Part shown: piece by piece, positions 1-7,678 of the stretch | Numbering within the stretch: position 1 is the stretch's first letter | Layout: every line of letters starts with the position of its first letter | From: an uncultured Akkermansia sp. | Lineage (GTDB): Bacteria > Verrucomicrobiota > Verrucomicrobiia > Verrucomicrobiales > Akkermansiaceae | Assembly (NCBI GenBank): GCA_900766865.1 | Contig: CAAFXA010000350.1 | Span: forward strand, 1 to 18,241 | Length of the DNA: 18,241 bases | Direction: 5' to 3' | The notes under the pieces: generated by a model | Database searches by the model: none | Told to the model about the DNA's origin: nothing | What the model saw: the letters and a program-made list of their open reading frames with translations, nothing else | Made by a program: the position numbers and the translations under genes

Positions 1-50
1 GGCGGGGAAGCCAACGAGCCGATAAAAGTCTGGCTATGAGCCTTCTGCTA

Positions 51-1736
51 TCAGGGCATGGGGAAGGACTTATTGAAGGCGCTCACCTCGGAGCGCAGAG
101 CGTCGTAGGCACCTTCGGTCTCATGCACCTTCTGACCGGCGAGGATACCCAGGCAGCGGGCAATATACTCGGCCACCTGGCGCACATCTTCCTCCTTCAT
201 GCCGCGTGTCGTCACGGCGGGGGTACCAATGCGGATACCGCTGGGCTTGGCAGTGGTGCCCTTGTCGTAGGGGATAGCGTTCTTGTTCACGGTGATACCC
301 ACCTTGTCGAGAGCTACCTGTGCCTCGGCACCATTGAGCCCCTTCACGCTGAGGTCCACCAGGAAGCAGTGGTTATCCGTGCCACCGGCCACGATTCGGA
401 ATCCGCGGCGGGCCAGCTCGGCAGCCATTGCCTTGGAGTTCTTGACCACCTGGGCGGCGTACTCCTTGAATTCGGGCTTAAGAGCCTCACCCAGACAGGC
501 AGCCTTGGCAGCAATCACATGCATAAGCGGGCCACCCTGCAGGCCGGGGAATGTGGCGCTGTTGAGCTTCTTGGCCCACTTCTCCTTGCAGAGCACCATA
601 CCACCGCGCGGGCCGCGAAGGCTCTTGTGTGTGGTGGTGGATACAAAGTCGGCATAGGGAACGGGGGACGGATGAGCCCCGCCGGCCACCAGACCGGCAA
701 TGTGAGCCATGTCCACAAACATGATGGCACCCACCTCGTCGCAGATTTCGCGGATGCGCTTAAAGTCGATTGTGCGGGAGTATGCAGAAGCGCCTGCCAG
801 AATGAGAGCGGGCTTGCACTCGCGGGCCTTGGCAGCCATATCCTCGTAGTCAATGCACTCCGTCTCGGGGTTCACGCCATAGTGCACCACCTTGTACTGC
901 TTGCCGGAGAAGTTGGCAAAGAAGCCATGGGAAAGGTGGCCACCGCAGGCAAGGTCCATCGTCAGGATGGTATCGCCGGGGTTGATGCAGGCGTGGTACA
1001 CGCTCATATTGGCCTGAGAACCGGAGTGAGCCTGAACGTTGGCAAAGTCGCAACCAAAGAGAGCCTTGGCGCGGTCGATCGCCAGCTGCTCCACCTTATC
1101 CACCACCTCGCAGCCGCCATACCAGCGCTTATCGGGATAACCTTCGGCGTATTTGTTGGTAAGCACGGAGCCCTGAGCCTCCATCACGGAACGGGAAGCA
1201 AAGTTCTCGGAAGCAATCAGTTCGATATTGTTGCGCTGGCGGTCGTGCTCCTCCTCAATGTACTGAGCAAGCTCGGGGTCAGAGGTAGCCAGCGGAGAAC
1301 CGGAGGCCTTGGCCAGACGACGTGCGTGGCGGCCACCCTCGAACTCGCTGTCCAGCCAGGTGTGCAACAGGTCATCAATATCATCCGGTGTCACGAAAGC
1401 GGAGGCAATGCAGATAACGTTGGAATCGTTATGCTGGCGGGAAAGAGCGGCCACCTGCGGAGTGCGGGTCAGCGTGGCGCGGATACCGGGCCAGCGGTTG
1501 GCAGCAATGCTCATACCCAGACCGGAGAAGCAAATCAGAATACCACGGTCTGCACGACCCTCGGTCACGCATTTGCAGACAGCGTTGGCATAGTCAGAAT
1601 AGTCGCAGGATTCTTTGGTGTGGGTACCCACATCCTCTACCGTGTACCCCCAGTTTGTGAGGATTTCCACAGCAACTTCCTTCAGATCCACGCCCTTGTG
1701 GTCTGAACCGATAGCAATGCGAAGGTTGGTGTTCAT
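51..1736 (-). CDS. glyA: Fused ribose-5-phosphate isomerase B / serine hydroxymethyltransferase
   Basis: 561 residues made of two complete enzyme domains. Residues 1-145 are RpiB-like (ribose-5-P/ribulose-5-P interconversion): SDHKG at 11-15, the loop cysteine C69 in GILIC, and SRQHND with H102, matching the catalytic set of E. coli-type RpiB. Residues 152-561 are a full-length SHMT (serine + tetrahydrofolate to glycine + methylene-THF, PLP enzyme): [15 protein letters not shown] at 198-210, AHSGSQAN at 236-243, and STTTHKS with the PLP lysine K371. The join is a short linker around 146-152, with no stop or frameshift. One oddity: after C69 the usual GTG or GSG loop reads FSG, so a Phe replaces a normally invariant Gly. 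The ATG at 1736 begins directly with RpiB sequence and lies about 20 nt below a strong promoter. Transcribed alone. Both domain identities are sure; that the RpiB half is active is inferred. Confidence 0.95.
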   Translation of the reverse strand: MNTNLRIAIGSDHKGVDLKEVAVEILTNWGYTVEDVGTHTKESCDYSDYANAVCKCVTEGRADRGILICFSGLGMSIAANRWPGIRATLTRTPQVAALSRQHNDSNVICIASAFVTPDDIDDLLHTWLDSEFEGGRHARRLAKASGSPLATSDPELAQYIEEEHDRQRNNIELIASENFASRSVMEAQGSVLTNKYAEGYPDKRWYGGCEVVDKVEQLAIDRAKALFGCDFANVQAHSGSQANMSVYHACINPGDTILTMDLACGGHLSHGFFANFSGKQYKVVHYGVNPETECIDYEDMAAKARECKPALILAGASAYSRTIDFKRIREICDEVGAIMFVDMAHIAGLVAGGAHPSPVPYADFVSTTTHKSLRGPRGGMVLCKEKWAKKLNSATFPGLQGGPLMHVIAAKAACLGEALKPEFKEYAAQVVKNSKAMAAELARRGFRIVAGGTDNHCFLVDLSVKGLNGAEAQVALDKVGITVNKNAIPYDKGTTAKPSGIRIGTPAVTTRGMKEEDVRQVAEYIARCLGILAGQKVHETEGAYDALRSEVSAFNKSFPMP

Positions 1737-1763
1737 ACGGATGAAATACGCCTGACGGGCGGT

Positions 1764-1792
1764 ATTCTATCACAACGACTCCGCTATATCAA
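1764..1792 (-). promoter_or_regulatory. Sigma-70-like promoter of the rpiB-glyA fusion
   Basis: Read on the minus strand: TTGATA (1792-1787), a 17-nt spacer, then TAGAAT (1769-1764). The predicted start is near 1757, giving a leader of about 20 nt. The -35 is preceded by GC, as in other promoters of this window. No Shine-Dalgarno precedes the ATG. Confidence 0.7.
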
Positions 1793-1851
1793 GCGTTATT
1801 TTCCGTAAGGCTCCCAACTGTTGCGTCAGCAATTTACCGGAGGGACGGAGC

Positions 1852-2832
1852 TCAATCCTCGTGTTCCAGAGCAGAACGCAGAGTACTCGACCCGAAACAC
1901 GGGGGCTTTACCTCCTCCTCCAGGTGGTGAGAAATGCGGTCCATGATATGCACCAGCACCTCCAGCTCCGGGGAGAAAAGGAAGATATCCTCCTCGTACG
2001 AGCGGCTTAACCCGGCATTCCTCGTAATGGTGCGCATCTGCTCGCGGATACGCATCAACTGGCGTGCCGCAACGTCCGCACTGGCGCGGTCCTGTACCAG
2101 TGCCACCACGGCAACCCACTGCTGCATGAGGGGGCGTACCTGAGCTGTCACCTGCATCACGGCAGGAATGGCAGCGGGGTCCACCTGCATATCCATATTC
2201 TCCAGCACATCACGCACAGCCAGCAGCCCCTCCACGAGGTGCTCAGAGTTGTAATAATCGGCATTGCGCAGGGCCAGTCTGCCCCAGGCCTGTAAGAGGC
2301 GGGAGGTGTGAGTGCGGGTGCCGGTGAGGTAACGCATGCGAAGCTCGCGGCGCGCAGATTCCGGGCCGGGGAATTCCAGGGCGGCAAACTTCTCTGCACA
2401 GGAGCTCATGAAGGGAGCAAACGAGAAGAGCTGTTCCGCCGCCGCATCCGCCATTGCTTTATCCTGAACGCCTTCCAGCAACGCAGCCAAATCATCCATC
2501 GCCTGCCACATCTCATTGAACGTAGTCAGGAAAGGCTCTACAGCCGCAAGCTCCTCCTCTGTGGGCGGGGGAATGAACGGACGCATCACCTGTTGCAAGG
2601 CCGGGGAACCGAAACAGGATGTACCACGCAGCAGCAGAAGGTCGTACGGCTCCACCTTGAGCTGGGCCACACCCTCGCGCTCGATGATACGCCGGATACG
2701 GGGGGCAGCGGCATCTGCTCCGGCGCGGTCTGCCACATACATGAGGATGGGGGAAAGTGACGTGGGCTCCTGCGGAGCTGCCAGAAGCAGCCCGGAAAGA
2801 AACAGAGTGGAGAGAGAGAGGATAGGTTTCAT
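1852..2832 (-). CDS. Secreted protein with three copies of a V-x-D-[KR]-A-x-A-D-A-A module
   Basis: 326 residues, family not recognised. The start at 2832 gives a clear signal peptide (MKPILSLSTLFLSGLLLAAP, cleavage near 19-20), so export is expected; longer forms starting up to 3006 overlap the upstream gene and lack such a signal. The mature part holds a repeated signature: VADRAGADAAA at 33, VQDKAMADAAA at 122 and VQDRASADVAA at 246. Each is followed 40-70 residues later by a second signature: CFGSPAL at 73, YYNSEHL at 193 and CFGSSTL at 312. Composition is helical, rich in Ala, Leu and Glu. The same module occurs twice in the secreted protein at 6480-7514, so the two are distant paralogues. 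It lies 16 nt after the ankyrin-like gene and is probably co-transcribed with it. No catalytic motif is visible; function unknown. Confidence 0.85.
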   Translation of the reverse strand: MKPILSLSTLFLSGLLLAAPQEPTSLSPILMYVADRAGADAAAPRIRRIIEREGVAQLKVEPYDLLLLRGTSCFGSPALQQVMRPFIPPPTEEELAAVEPFLTTFNEMWQAMDDLAALLEGVQDKAMADAAAEQLFSFAPFMSSCAEKFAALEFPGPESARRELRMRYLTGTRTHTSRLLQAWGRLALRNADYYNSEHLVEGLLAVRDVLENMDMQVDPAAIPAVMQVTAQVRPLMQQWVAVVALVQDRASADVAARQLMRIREQMRTITRNAGLSRSYEEDIFLFSPELEVLVHIMDRISHHLEEEVKPPCFGSSTLRSALEHED

Positions 2833-2848
2833 CGGAAGAAAAAAGGGG

Positions 2849-4024
2849 TTATGGTATCGAGTGACCAAACTCTTCCAGGAGTTTGAGCACGGCTTCGTGC
2901 ACCTGCGGGCATTTCCAGTCCTCGGGCAAAGGCTGGGGAGAAGCCCCGTGCTGCAGCAGGAGGCGAACCACGGCCAGGGCGCCTTCTGCTTCCTCCGCAG
3001 ATTCATACAGCGAGAGGCTGCTCAACAGAGCCGGCAGCGGGGCTGCCTTGTAGTCATCGGAGGCGCACTCACCCGGCAGAAGGTCGGGCTGTGCCCCCAG
3101 AGCGAGGAGACAGCGTACGGCTTCCACACGCACCGCATCCGTGGCAAGTTGCAGGTAGGTGGCATGGGCTCGGGTATCATTCACATTCAGTTTTCCCTCT
3201 TTGACCAGACGCTCGAAGACGGACAGAGCCACGCCATGCGACACACAGACGTCCAGCGGCAGGGACACGCCTCTGTATTTATCCTTCCAGAGCTCCAGCG
3301 ACAAGCCCTGCTGCAACAGCCACTCCAGCGTAGCCTCCGCATCATCTGCCAGGTCTATAGAGTCCCAGGTAGCACTATCGGCGCGCACCTCTGCGCCCTT
3401 GCTCCGAAGCCAATTCGCCTGCTCCAGCACCTCCGCTGTAGGGCGGCTCTGCATATTGCTGAGCACGGAAGTGAGCAGCGTTTCACCATCCGCCGTGGTC
3501 TGATTCACCGGGAATCCCATTTCGACAAAAAATCGCATAGCTGGCCATTGAGCCATCTCGGAGGAAGCATAAACCAGCGCGTGCAAATCAGAATTCTTCT
3601 GCTGCAGCAACTGCCGGGCCTTATCTGGCGAAGTCTGCACAAACTCACGCAGTGCGTCATCCGCCTTGCGGGAATAGGGCATGGTATAAGCATCCCGCCT
3701 CAGAGCTGCCCCCAGAGTACCATCCTCATCGTCACTTTCCAATTCTTCGGCAAACAGGCCCTGCACATCAGTAAAAATGGAGTTATCGCAGCGAACCGCA
3801 TGCTCCAGTTGCTGCATAGCCGCACGCTGAGGCGCCTCCCAGTGAGGGGCAAAGTTCATATCCCCCCGCAGCAGCCATCCATAGTTACTCCAGCCCTTTA
3901 CCATCAGCACGATAAGCACCCCCAGAAACAGCAGACTGTAGGTAAACATCATACCATAACCCGCTATGCTCAGAAAGGTGCGCAGCGGGCTCTGTTCCCG
4001 GTACTGGTAGAGACTCTCGTTCAT
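2849..4024 (-). CDS. Membrane-anchored protein with degenerate ankyrin-like repeats
   Basis: 391 residues. One hydrophobic segment at about 20-43 follows a short basic N-terminus, predicting a single-pass anchor. The region from about 140 to the end has ankyrin-like helix pairs: HALVYASSEMAQWPAMRFFVEMG (in part, ending at 170), ATLEWLLQQG at 231-240, VEAVRCLLALGAQPD at 300-314 and VVRLLLQHGAS at 352-362. The L-L-x-x-G-A turns are typical, but the TPLH signature is largely eroded. Ankyrin repeats bind proteins, so a scaffold or partner-binding role is inferred; the partner is unknown. The next gene starts 16 nt downstream and encodes a secreted repeat protein, suggesting a two-gene operon. A good promoter lies directly upstream and would leave a leader of only about 5 nt. 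Ankyrin call moderately sure; side of the membrane not determined. Confidence 0.8.
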   Translation of the reverse strand: MNESLYQYREQSPLRTFLSIAGYGMMFTYSLLFLGVLIVLMVKGWSNYGWLLRGDMNFAPHWEAPQRAAMQQLEHAVRCDNSIFTDVQGLFAEELESDDEDGTLGAALRRDAYTMPYSRKADDALREFVQTSPDKARQLLQQKNSDLHALVYASSEMAQWPAMRFFVEMGFPVNQTTADGETLLTSVLSNMQSRPTAEVLEQANWLRSKGAEVRADSATWDSIDLADDAEATLEWLLQQGLSLELWKDKYRGVSLPLDVCVSHGVALSVFERLVKEGKLNVNDTRAHATYLQLATDAVRVEAVRCLLALGAQPDLLPGECASDDYKAAPLPALLSSLSLYESAEEAEGALAVVRLLLQHGASPQPLPEDWKCPQVHEAVLKLLEEFGHSIP

Positions 4025-4035
4025 TCAGTATGCTT

Positions 4036-4064
4036 ACTCTACCACAATATACAGGCGTTGACAA
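4036..4064 (-). promoter_or_regulatory. Promoter of the ankyrin-like/secreted-repeat operon
   Basis: On the minus strand TTGTCA (4064-4059), 17-nt spacer, TAGAGT (4041-4036). Predicted start about 4029, only about 5 nt before the ATG at 4024, so the mRNA may be almost leaderless. The -35 begins inside the last codons of the upstream MFS gene (stop at 4069-4071). Confidence 0.65.
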
Positions 4065-4068
4065 GCTT

Positions 4069-5304
4069 TCACTTCATTTTCCGTGCCAGGAAACCTGCAG
4101 CCACTACGGCGAGGCCACCAGTCAGGAACACGGCCTGCGGGCCGCCAGAGTATGTCCAGATGATACCACCCACAATACCATAGGCAATGGACGCCACATG
4201 ATTGATGGCAATGCCGGTGTAGATGCAGGGGGTAATGTCACTGCGGCGTTCGCCGCAAATGCGGGCAATGTAGGTCGTTCTCGCCATACCGAGGTCGAAC
4301 AACACCTTATCCAGCACAAAGCAACACCCCACAACCGCCACAGCCCAGTGCGCAGGCAGAAGTCCGGGCGCAAAGGCGTAGGCCAGGCAGAGCAAAGAGA
4401 GGGCGATACTGTCGAAAAAGGTGACACGTTTTTCCCCAAAGCGCTTGATGCTGCGACCGATGAGCGGCTGCGTAAAGAGGCCGATAACACCGGCACAGAG
4501 CATAATCTCACCGATACGCGAGGGGGACTGCTGCAGCGTATTGACCATAAGCCAGTAGCCGAAGGTAATGTAGAGCTGCTTGCGGATACCATGCAGCGTC
4601 TCGATACCATAGTACACGGCGTACTCGCGGCGCAGGATAAAGTTCTCCCGCACGCTCTTGCGGCGAGGGAACTCCGGCGTGCGAATGCAGAACAGAAGAG
4701 TAGCCGCCACCAGGAAAATGCCGATGATGAGCGCATAGTCCCAGGCAAAATTGTGGTTAAACTTCCACTTGAGCCAGATAAAGAGCGCTCCCAGCAGTGT
4801 GGCTGCCGTGCCCAGGGCACGCATCTGCCCCAGGCGCAGGCTGCGGTTTTCCGGGCGGGCGGTATGCATCACGATGGAATCCACAGTCCCCATCAGGATA
4901 TGCAAACCGAGGCTGGCTGTCAGCACACAAAGGCTCAGCTCCCACAGGCTGGCATTGGCATCCAGATGCATCATGAAGAACGTGCCCACAGCAGCCAGCA
5001 GAACAGATACCGCAGCCAGACGCACCTCGTTCAGGAAGAAAAGAGCTCCCATCACCAGCAGACTCAGCACACCCGGCAACTCGCGCGGCAACTCCAGTAA
5101 GCCACGCTGCCCCGCGTCCAGATGCAGCACATCGCTCAGGAAATTACTGAACAACAGGTCATACACCCCTGCTCCCAGCTGCGCCAGAAACAACGCCGCC
5201 AGCACGGCCACCATCACTCTGCGTATTCTCGGTGCCTTATCCATAGCGCCGCACAGCATAATACAGGCCAACACATATTGCAAGCCCAATCTCAGGACAA
5301 ACAC
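4069..5304 (-). CDS. Major facilitator superfamily (MFS) transporter
   Basis: 411 residues from the first ATG (5304), or 391 from an internal ATG at 5244 (MDKAPRIRR), which also looks like a natural MFS beginning: a short cytoplasmic basic stretch before TM1. I keep the longer form because a TATACT-like -10 (5335-5330) lies about 25 nt upstream and AAGG precedes it; the choice is uncertain. About 12 hydrophobic segments are separated by short charged loops, with a central hydrophilic loop (RTPEFPRRKSVRENFILRRE) between the two halves. Loop motifs such as GRSIKRFGEKR after a TM in the C-terminal half fit the MFS 2-3/8-9 loop pattern. Substrate cannot be read from sequence. No substrate-specific or metabolic neighbour helps. 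Confidence 0.85.
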   Translation of the reverse strand: MFVLRLGLQYVLACIMLCGAMDKAPRIRRVMVAVLAALFLAQLGAGVYDLLFSNFLSDVLHLDAGQRGLLELPRELPGVLSLLVMGALFFLNEVRLAAVSVLLAAVGTFFMMHLDANASLWELSLCVLTASLGLHILMGTVDSIVMHTARPENRSLRLGQMRALGTAATLLGALFIWLKWKFNHNFAWDYALIIGIFLVAATLLFCIRTPEFPRRKSVRENFILRREYAVYYGIETLHGIRKQLYITFGYWLMVNTLQQSPSRIGEIMLCAGVIGLFTQPLIGRSIKRFGEKRVTFFDSIALSLLCLAYAFAPGLLPAHWAVAVVGCCFVLDKVLFDLGMARTTYIARICGERRSDITPCIYTGIAINHVASIAYGIVGGIIWTYSGGPQAVFLTGGLAVVAAGFLARKMK

Positions 5305-5344
5305 ATTTGAAAGGCCTTACCCTGGCGAAAGTATAGAGGGAGAT

Positions 5345-5398
5345 AAATTGAAATTGGGCGGGCCTGACGGCTCGCAACACCCCGCCCAATTTCAATTT
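5345..5398 (-). terminator. Perfect 18-bp inverted repeat, probable terminator
   Basis: Arms 5345-5362 and 5381-5398 are exact reverse complements (AAATTGAAATTGGGCGGG and its complement), with an 18-nt loop. The centre of the stem is GC-rich and the outer part is AT-rich, so read on either strand it ends in a T-rich stretch, as in bidirectional intrinsic terminators. The TGA stop of the unknown membrane protein gene (5392-5394) lies inside the arm. It would insulate that gene from the MFS gene downstream. Confidence 0.75.
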
Positions 5399-6393
5399 GT
5401 CTCACGGCTGTTACGGATGAGGAAGGCGGACCATACCACCACAACCAGGCCGACAATGGCGAGTCCCCATTGAACAAAAGGATGGAAACAGAATTCCTGC
5501 CAGAGGGATAATTGGAACGCCAAGGAAGCCCCGACAATAAGCACAATCAACTGTACAAGCGTACGCCAAAAAGGACGCCGATGCAGCCCAAAGGCCTCCC
5601 ACATCCGCAGCATCAACACGCCAGCAGCCAATAAAAGCGGAGCTGCCACTGCACCAAAATAGGCCAGCCCCTTGGCATGGGAACGCCCCCGCCCCGACTT
5701 ACGAGGAGGGAATGATGCTTCATGCTCATACACCCCGGCCCAGCCGTTGTCCCTCTCCACCAACAACACCCCATCCTCCACCTTGCCGCGTATGTAAAAA
5801 AGTGTACCGGATGGAGAATAGCGCACGTTCAACTCTGTATCACCGGTACAGAGGTTCCAATCCGTCACAACGGCAGGGTCCCGATAGCGCTCGGCCAGCA
5901 CATAGCTCATCTTGGATGGGTGTTCCCGCAGCATGGGCCGAATCCGCTCCGGGATTTGCATTTTTTCCAGAGGAACAAAACGCACACCGGGAATCTCCTC
6001 ATGACGAAGCTCTACCGGCATGCTGTCCGGGTTGTCGCCCTCTGCCGCCACGCAGCGCAGCTGCCCGGCCTGCATGGAAGCAGCCAGGCCCAAATCCCGA
6101 ATTTTCCTGTAGGGAGCTCCCCAGCTCGTCAAGCAGAGTGCATTTTCTTGCACGCCAAATACGGGTAACTCCAGAACCTCGTCCGTCAGCAAGCGCACAC
6201 GCAACTGCACCGGTTCCCCCTCGCAGGCACGAAGCTCGCTGATGGTGGAGGGGTACCTGAAAGGCGGCATCTCCTGACCATCCCCCAGAAAAACCAACAT
6301 GAGCACAGTCAGAAAAATCCCCAATGCGCCACCGCCGAACATCAGCAGACCACAGGCAACTGCACTTCGCTTCATCGAAAGAGATAACATCAT
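5392..6393 (-). CDS. Membrane protein of unknown function with N-terminal anchor and three C-terminal TM segments
   Basis: 333 residues, family not recognised. TM1 is at about 13-36. A mostly polar domain spans about 40-235, with several short beta-like stretches (VQLRVRLLT, GTLFYIRGKVEDGVLLVE). It ends in a basic loop (PPRKSGRGRSHAK) before three TM segments at about 243-262, 276-295 and 306-326. The SGTLFYIRGKVEDGVLL stretch resembles a small OB- or NfeD-like beta fold, but this is only an impression. The start at 6393 (ATGATG) is followed by another in-frame ATG at 6375 (MKRSAVACGLL), equally reasonable. Upstream it faces the plus-strand gene at 6480 across 86 nt. A perfect inverted repeat overlaps its stop codon. 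Gene reality is likely from length and membrane pattern. Confidence 0.8.
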   Translation of the reverse strand: MMLSLSMKRSAVACGLLMFGGGALGIFLTVLMLVFLGDGQEMPPFRYPSTISELRACEGEPVQLRVRLLTDEVLELPVFGVQENALCLTSWGAPYRKIRDLGLAASMQAGQLRCVAAEGDNPDSMPVELRHEEIPGVRFVPLEKMQIPERIRPMLREHPSKMSYVLAERYRDPAVVTDWNLCTGDTELNVRYSPSGTLFYIRGKVEDGVLLVERDNGWAGVYEHEASFPPRKSGRGRSHAKGLAYFGAVAAPLLLAAGVLMLRMWEAFGLHRRPFWRTLVQLIVLIVGASLAFQLSLWQEFCFHPFVQWGLAIVGLVVVVWSAFLIRNSRETN

Positions 6394-6438
6394 TAATCGT
6401 TAGAGTGCAATTTCCTCCCCTGCGTTCAATCTTTTGGC

Positions 6439-6467
6439 TTGACGCTTCATACTTTGCAGGCTACCAT
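6439..6467 (+). promoter_or_regulatory. Promoter of the secreted repeat protein gene at 6480
   Basis: TTGACG (6439-6444), 17-nt spacer, TACCAT (6462-6467), with GGC directly before the -35. Predicted start about 6474, about 6 nt before the ATG at 6480, so a near-leaderless mRNA is predicted. The divergent minus-strand gene (start 6393) has only a weak candidate promoter in the same gap (TTGAAC on the minus strand near 6430). Confidence 0.65.
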
Positions 6468-6479
6468 AAGACATAACAC

Positions 6480-7514
6480 ATGAAACGCATTCTCTCCGCA
6501 CTCATTCTCTCCCTGTCGGCAAATGCTGCTGATGAGGTCGATTTCAGCAAAATAGATCCCGGCACCTATTCGGACGTGCCCTACATCCGCCACGAGGGAC
6601 AGGATGACACAGCGCTGCCCGCAGCCTATGTGCAGCAAAGGCTGGAAGTACTCCGCAGCGTCCAGGACAACCTGAGCGCCAAGTCCGCAGTAGCCATCCT
6701 TCGCACGCTCAGCCCCAAAGCAGCAGCACAGGAAGCACCGGTGGAAACACCGCTTAACGTTCTGCAAATGGGCATGGCCGCCGAGCTGACACGTCTTCGC
6801 AACGCGCATTTCTACGGAGCTACGGCACTTGCTGAGTACCTGAACTTCAGCGCAGAGGATGCCCTCATCCCCATGCCAGCCACACAGGAACTCCGACAGC
6901 AGCTCACAAAAGAGATTCTGGAGAATGCGGCTCAGCGGCCCTCCCTGCACGAAGTGAGCGGCGGCCCCGGCTTTGACCGAGAGTGCGCCTGGATAGTCCA
7001 CATGACAGACAAACAGGCGTGCTACGATGTTTCCTTTGCCGCGGCAACCGATGGCCTGGCTGACTGGGAGGACTCCACCCAGCGCATGGAGGTTGTGGGG
7101 GAGCGCCGCTACATCGTATACACCGTCACCCTGCAACGGAATGAACAGCGTTACAAGGTAGAACAATGGTGCGACATTACCGCCGCCAGAAAAGTATATT
7201 CCGCCGAGGAACAGGTACAGGCCATGAGGCATATTGTAGACAACCTCACGCAGATGCAACAGCTCATGGTTGCCATCACCGACAAGGCCTCCGCCGATGC
7301 TGCGGCTCCGCAGATGGCAGAGCTCATACGCGCCATCCCCGCTCTGCGCGAAATCGCCGAAACACAGAACACCGAGACCTCACTCATGAACAACCTTACG
7401 CCGGAGTTTGACTACAGCGCCTTCCGCGATGCTATCAAACGCCACAATGCGCAGGATTGTTACGGCTCCGAAGCGCTCCGTGCCTTCCTCAGAAGCCTAG
7501 TAGGCAATATGTAA
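6480..7514 (+). CDS. Secreted protein with two copies of the V-x-D-[KR]-A-x-A-D-A-A module
   Basis: 344 residues, family not recognised. It begins MKRILSALILSLSANA, a signal peptide with likely cleavage after ANA (about residue 16), so it is exported. Two module copies are seen. The first is degenerate: VQDNLSAKSAVAIL at 61-74, closing with FYGATAL at 111-117. The second is canonical: ITDKASADAAAPQM at 266-279, closing with CYGSEAL at 327-333. Between them (about 155-240) is a region of different character, with beta-like stretches such as RRYIVYTVTLQRNEQRYKV, possibly an inserted domain. The shared module links it to the protein at 1852-2832, which has three copies. It has its own promoter and stands alone, with 164 nt to the next gene. 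No enzyme motif visible; a cell-envelope or periplasmic role is inferred only from the signal peptide. Confidence 0.85.
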   Translation: MKRILSALILSLSANAADEVDFSKIDPGTYSDVPYIRHEGQDDTALPAAYVQQRLEVLRSVQDNLSAKSAVAILRTLSPKAAAQEAPVETPLNVLQMGMAAELTRLRNAHFYGATALAEYLNFSAEDALIPMPATQELRQQLTKEILENAAQRPSLHEVSGGPGFDRECAWIVHMTDKQACYDVSFAAATDGLADWEDSTQRMEVVGERRYIVYTVTLQRNEQRYKVEQWCDITAARKVYSAEEQVQAMRHIVDNLTQMQQLMVAITDKASADAAAPQMAELIRAIPALREIAETQNTETSLMNNLTPEFDYSAFRDAIKRHNAQDCYGSEALRAFLRSLVGNM

Positions 7515-7584
7515 CAGGCATTTTCGAACAACTGCACCCCGCTTGCTGCATCTGCACAGAGTGCCACACTGACATGCTTTAGGC

Positions 7585-7616
7585 TTGACAAAGCAGGGGT
7601 ATTTTTTGCTTACTAT
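7585..7616 (+). promoter_or_regulatory. Probable topB promoter within the 7515-7678 gap
   Basis: GGC-TTGACA (hexamer 7585-7590) and TACTAT (7611-7616), with a long 20-nt spacer, so either the pairing is suboptimal or activation is needed. Predicted start near 7623; leader about 56 nt. A small GC hairpin (GCGCC-CGC-GGCGC, 7629-7641) would sit close to the transcript's 5' end. I see no gene and no convincing terminator elsewhere in 7515-7678. Confidence 0.5.
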
Positions 7617-7678
7617 AGAGTAAGCGAAGCGCCCGCGGCGCCTGACATTTTCTCAAATAACACATCAGTTTTCATCGT

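Noticed and set aside
1..50. Possible gene or terminator before the rpiB-glyA stop codon
   Set aside because: Only 50 nt are visible, with a short AGCC/GGCT pairing and no U-run; too little to support a call.
36..1706. A 556-codon open frame on the plus strand opposite the rpiB-glyA gene
   Set aside because: It is the complement of a conserved two-domain enzyme and has no recognisable protein features.
2833..3006. N-terminal extension of the secreted repeat protein (58 extra codons)
   Set aside because: It overlaps the upstream gene, is Cys/Arg/Pro-rich like an out-of-frame read, and hides a clean signal peptide that begins at 2832.
2516..4183. A 555-codon plus-strand open frame opposite the ankyrin-like and secreted-repeat genes
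   Set aside because: The minus-strand genes have a signal peptide, a TM anchor and repeat structure; the plus-strand translation shows none.
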